A DNA stretch of 64,000 bases from Cytophagales bacterium (GTDB taxonomy: Bacteria > Bacteroidota > Bacteroidia > Cytophagales > Spirosomataceae): positions 1 through 64,000 of the forward strand of contig JAAFJP010000032.1 of NCBI GenBank assembly GCA_013298125.1, read 5' to 3'. Of this stretch, positions 61,249 through 64,000 are shown in pieces (the first letter of the stretch is position 1; each line of letters opens with the position of its first letter). Made by a program: the position numbers and the translations under genes. The notes beneath the pieces were generated by a model. That model ran no database searches and had not been told where the DNA came from. It was given only the letters and a program-made list of their open reading frames with translations.

Positions 61249-62244
61249 ATGAATATTCCTAATCCAATCCGCTGGGGCATACTTGCCTGCGGTAAAATAG
61301 CCGAAAAATTTGCCGATGATTTAGTCGCTCACGTACCCGATGCTGTTGTGTATGCAGTCGCCTCACGTGAACTGTCGAAAGCCCAAACTTTTGGACAAAA
61401 ATATAATGCTACCAAAGCCTTTGGTTCATACCAAGAACTCGCTGACTGTGCGGAGGTAGATGTCATTTATATCGCTTCGCCTCACGCCCAGCATCACGAA
61501 AATACTTTGATGTGCCTCAATGCAGGGAAAGCGGTTTTATGTGAAAAAGCCTTTGCCATCAATACAACAATGGTACAGGAAATGATTGCGAAATCAAAGG
61601 AAAAGAATGTTTTTTTGATGGAGGCTATCTGGACCAGATTTCACCCATCCATTGCCAAAACTTTGGAGATTATTCAGTCGGGAGACATTGGGCATATTAT
61701 TCATCTTGCAGCCGATTTTGGTTTCAAGGCAGATTATGACGAAAATTCACGCCTTTTTAATCCAGCACTGACGGGTGGTTCTTTGTATGATATTGGCATT
61801 TATCCCCTCTTTATCAGCAAGTTAATTTTAGGAAATCCAAAGGAAATCAAAGCTGTGGCTTCCATGACTCCTTCGGGTGTGGATATGAATACGTCAATGG
61901 CTTTGAATTATGAAAGTGGAGCAACGGCTTCGTTATTTTCAACTTTTGCTACCAAGACTGACACTACTTGCACGATTTATGGAACAAAGGGGAAAATTTA
62001 TCTACATGAAAGATTCCACGAAACCAAAGGCTTGACATTAGAAATTTATGGACAAGAACCCCAAGTTTTCACGACTGAAAGATTAGGCTGGGGCTATTCC
62101 TACGAGGCTCAGGAAGTCCAAAGATGTTTGAAATTAGGTAAAACTGAAAGCGATAAATTGCCCCTACAATTTAGTTTAGAATTGATGGAATTGTTATGTG
62201 AAATTCGTGAGCAGATTGGTTTGGTTTATCCGCAGGAAGTGTGA
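61249..62244 (+). CDS. Gfo/Idh/MocA-family oxidoreductase
   Basis: ATG 61249 (MNIPNPIRWGILACGKIAEKF) is preferred to the TTG at 61219. The 331-residue protein has the N-terminal GxGxxx-like Rossmann (here GILACGKIAEKF), the VIYIASPHAQHHENTLMCLNAGKAVLCEKAFA motif with EKxxA catalytic Lys, and the GGSLYDIGIYPLF motif. NAD(P)-dependent sugar or trans-dihydrodiol dehydrogenases belong here; substrate not determined. Confidence 0.88.
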   Translation: MNIPNPIRWGILACGKIAEKFADDLVAHVPDAVVYAVASRELSKAQTFGQKYNATKAFGSYQELADCAEVDVIYIASPHAQHHENTLMCLNAGKAVLCEKAFAINTTMVQEMIAKSKEKNVFLMEAIWTRFHPSIAKTLEIIQSGDIGHIIHLAADFGFKADYDENSRLFNPALTGGSLYDIGIYPLFISKLILGNPKEIKAVASMTPSGVDMNTSMALNYESGATASLFSTFATKTDTTCTIYGTKGKIYLHERFHETKGLTLEIYGQEPQVFTTERLGWGYSYEAQEVQRCLKLGKTESDKLPLQFSLELMELLCEIREQIGLVYPQEV

Positions 62245-62269
62245 ATAATTAAAAGTTAAAAATTAAGAT

Positions 62270-62303
62270 TCTACTATGATTTGTACGGGATTATAAAGTA
62301 GAA
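62270..62303. repeat. Partial copy of the 35421 repeat
   Basis: TACTATGATTTGTACGGGATTATAAAGTAGAA resembles the right flank of the 35421 element without its partner arm. Confidence 0.5.
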
Positions 62304-62356
62304 GAACCAAAATTAAAAATTAAAAAGTTCTCTGACAGTTTTTGTGGATAAGCATT

Positions 62357-62413
62357 GTAGGGGCGTATTGCATACGCCCTCCGACGAAATAGGCGTATGC
62401 GATACGCCCCTAC
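62357..62413. repeat. GTAGGGGCGTAT palindrome, second uninterrupted copy
   Basis: 57 nt like 22387-22443, with flanks TTTTTGTGGATA and CCACAAAAATT, giving a larger dyad of about 100 nt between convergent genes. Confidence 0.9.
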
Positions 62414-62455
62414 CACAAAAATTATCAGACTACCAATTAAAAGTGTTGTATTACG

Positions 62456-63028
62456 CTAACTTCTCGAAATTTTACCCTCAAAAAGGTTTATTTCGAGAGG
62501 TTTAATCTTAAATATTAACACTCCATCATCTTTAAAATGCCTATCAATTAATTCAAAACCGCATTTATTTAAGATTTCAACTAACTCATTCTCTGTAAAA
62601 AGTCTCTTCCCACAACCTTCATGGATTTCGCCAGAGGACTTAGCTACTTGTTCTTCAATAAATAACTTTCCATCTGATTTTAAACCCGTATGAATATCCT
62701 GCAAAATAAATTCAGGCATTTCAAATTCATGTAAACTATTGATGATTAAGATTTTATCAAAAATTTCTTCTGGTAAATTAGTTTTGGATTGTGTCCCGAT
62801 GATAGGAATAAATTTCCCTGAGATGGGTTTTTGAAGGAGTTTTTCGTAGTAGTTTATACCATAATTTATTTCATCCTGATTACAATTCAATGGGTCAATA
62901 TCTTGTAAATAAAAAGTCAGATTCTCTACCTGCGAAGCAAACCAAATTTCCCAAACACCACTACTTGCCCCGATAGAAGCAATGACTTCGTTTGGCTTGA
63001 AATTATAAATGGAGAGGGACTTTTGCAT
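62456..63028 (-). CDS. SAM-dependent methyltransferase-like protein
   Basis: The 190-residue protein has a class I methyltransferase layout: EVIASIGASSGVWEIWFA (motif I, SAM binding), FYLQDIDP, IFDKILIINSLHEF and SDGKLFIEEQV. It lacks an obvious substrate domain. Convergent with the Gfo/Idh gene. Substrate unknown. Confidence 0.78.
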   Translation of the reverse strand: MQKSLSIYNFKPNEVIASIGASSGVWEIWFASQVENLTFYLQDIDPLNCNQDEINYGINYYEKLLQKPISGKFIPIIGTQSKTNLPEEIFDKILIINSLHEFEMPEFILQDIHTGLKSDGKLFIEEQVAKSSGEIHEGCGKRLFTENELVEILNKCGFELIDRHFKDDGVLIFKIKPLEINLFEGKISRS

Positions 63029-63092
63029 TATGGAGTATTCTCAAACCAATATTCATGGGAAAAATAATAGTATTTGAAAAACTTTAAGTTGT

Positions 63093-63168
63093 CGGAACAC
63101 GATTTTAGGATTGATAAGATTTTCAAGACTAATCCTATCAATCTGATGAATCTTTAAATCGTGTTCTG
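63093..63168. repeat. Imperfect palindrome CGGAACACGATTT
   Basis: CGGAACACGATTT pairs with AAATCGTGTTCTG, internal dyad AGGATTGATAAGATT / AATCCTATCAATCT. It lies in the gap upstream of the methyltransferase start. Confidence 0.7.
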
Positions 63169-63233
63169 ATGGTAAATAAGACGGGGTCGCCCAGACCATT
63201 TAAAGTTTACCAAATAATAGAATCAATATTCCA

Positions 63234-63968
63234 CTATTTGAAGAAACCAATTGGATCTGCTTGTTTCGCTAAAAGCTCTTGTAAATAAGCCGTATCTACA
63301 AACGATACATCCAGACTCCTGCATCTGTGGAGATACTCCCATGCTTTGTCATAATGTTCTAATTGAAATTCGGCGATGGAATATTTTAGCCAGCCGTTGG
63401 CATTTGAAGGGTCCGTTTGAAGCGATTTTTCTAATAATCTGAGGGCATCGTCAATATCATCACAATTCCTTTTTGATTTATAACATGCCAACTGAACAGT
63501 AGCTATATCAACCATCAAAGTTGGGTTTTCAGGTGCTAATAAAAGTCCTTTCCGAAGTAATTTCGATGATTCTTCAAAATTTCCTTTCTGATAACTGATT
63601 GAACCTAAGCCCCAATACGCCTCCACATTTTCTTGGTTCAAGAGAAAGCAAAGATTAAAACGGTAAGTGGCAGTATCTAAAAGTCCTTCGTTAAGATATT
63701 CCCAACCTCGGTCTGCGAAAAATTTACTGGCATCTAATCGGTCTCTGAAACTTTTATCACATTTTATCAAAAACTCAGTCGCATTGAGCATTTCTTCTTC
63801 GGCTTTTTTCTTACTACCAAAAAGTGGAAGAAATTTAACCTCCTGGCTATCAGCTTCTATGGCTTCTTTTTTTGTCGTTTCTTTACTACTCGCCAAAGGC
63901 AAAGAAGGCGTTTGGGCTAATGCCGAGACACAAGAAGTAAGAATAAAAATGTAAACAAAAGCTTTCAT
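63234..63968 (-). CDS. Exported TPR-repeat protein
   Basis: ATG 63968 gives the signal peptide MKAFVYIFILTSCVSALAQ; the extension to 63983 is less natural. The 244-residue protein has TPR-like repeats (DTATYRFNLCFLLNQENVEAYWGLGSISYQKGNFEESSKLLRKG; NGWLKYSIAEFQLEHYDKAWEYL). Periplasmic protein-interaction role likely; partner unknown. Confidence 0.8.
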   Translation of the reverse strand: MKAFVYIFILTSCVSALAQTPSLPLASSKETTKKEAIEADSQEVKFLPLFGSKKKAEEEMLNATEFLIKCDKSFRDRLDASKFFADRGWEYLNEGLLDTATYRFNLCFLLNQENVEAYWGLGSISYQKGNFEESSKLLRKGLLLAPENPTLMVDIATVQLACYKSKRNCDDIDDALRLLEKSLQTDPSNANGWLKYSIAEFQLEHYDKAWEYLHRCRSLDVSFVDTAYLQELLAKQADPIGFFK

Positions 63969-64000
63969 ATAGATTAACAACACTCAATAATAACGCCAAA

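Noticed and set aside
1-64000. tRNA, rRNA or tmRNA genes
   Set aside because: No cloverleaf-like segment with T-loop consensus was noticed; absence is by eye only.

Overview
The window looks like a chromosomal segment of a Bacteroidota bacterium, most likely order Cytophagales (Emticicia/Arcicella/Runella-like; the genus is inference). Support comes from two secreted subtilases with type IX secretion C-termini, many short lipoproteins, promoter -7 boxes of the Bacteroidota type TAnnTTTG, an HRDC/HTH-tailed Pif1-like helicase, a sulfite reductase with an extra C-terminal helical domain, and generally A+T-rich DNA. It holds about 55 credible genes, no rRNA, tRNA or CRISPR array that I can see, and a very high density of palindromic intergenic repeats.

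Left part (1-12.8 kb): the end of an agmatine-deiminase-family gene, then an AraC-type regulator divergent from a tannin/gallate catabolic island. In order: DUF3500 lipoprotein, HupE/UreJ-like membrane protein, subtype-B tannase, aromatic-acid MFS transporter, two-domain VOC extradiol dioxygenase, GalB-type 4-oxalomesaconate hydratase, an inverted PD-(D/E)XK-like gene, RraA-type 4-carboxy-4-hydroxy-2-oxoadipate aldolase, a 6PGDH-like dehydrogenase and GalD-type tautomerase. Together these would release gallate from tannins, import it, cleave the ring and convert it to pyruvate and oxaloacetate. The ring-cleavage step appears to use a type I (VOC) enzyme instead of the LigAB-like gallate dioxygenase GalA.

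Middle (12.8-47 kb): DNA repair genes (uvrA, recN, ruvB, a Pif1/RecD-like helicase), two small toxin-antitoxin pairs placed directly beside uvrA and recN, a SCO1-like copper protein, one giant secreted subtilase, mazG, sulfite reductase plus siroheme methylase, acuI-like reductase, a GmhB-like HAD phosphatase, RNase R, a GH10-like lipoprotein, proC, a TlpA-like thioredoxin lipoprotein and gatB.

Right part (47-64 kb): a Clp/SDH-fold protease with a small partner ORF, an ECF sigma factor with a putative anti-sigma membrane protein and a string of lipoproteins (one with LVIVD repeats), a second subtilase, a cobalamin riboswitch controlling a BtuB-like receptor, and a run of housekeeping genes (ArsC-like, DUF2520, Gfo/Idh/MocA, methyltransferase, TPR protein).

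Across the window at least six families of palindromic repeats recur. Some have invaded genes in frame (hupE-like, uvrA, rnr, galD) and some consist of tandem heptamers, including inside the peripheral stems of the cobalamin riboswitch. This repeat ecology and the non-canonical gallate pathway are the two most interesting aspects. All coordinates and starts were read by eye from the sequence; no database search was done.
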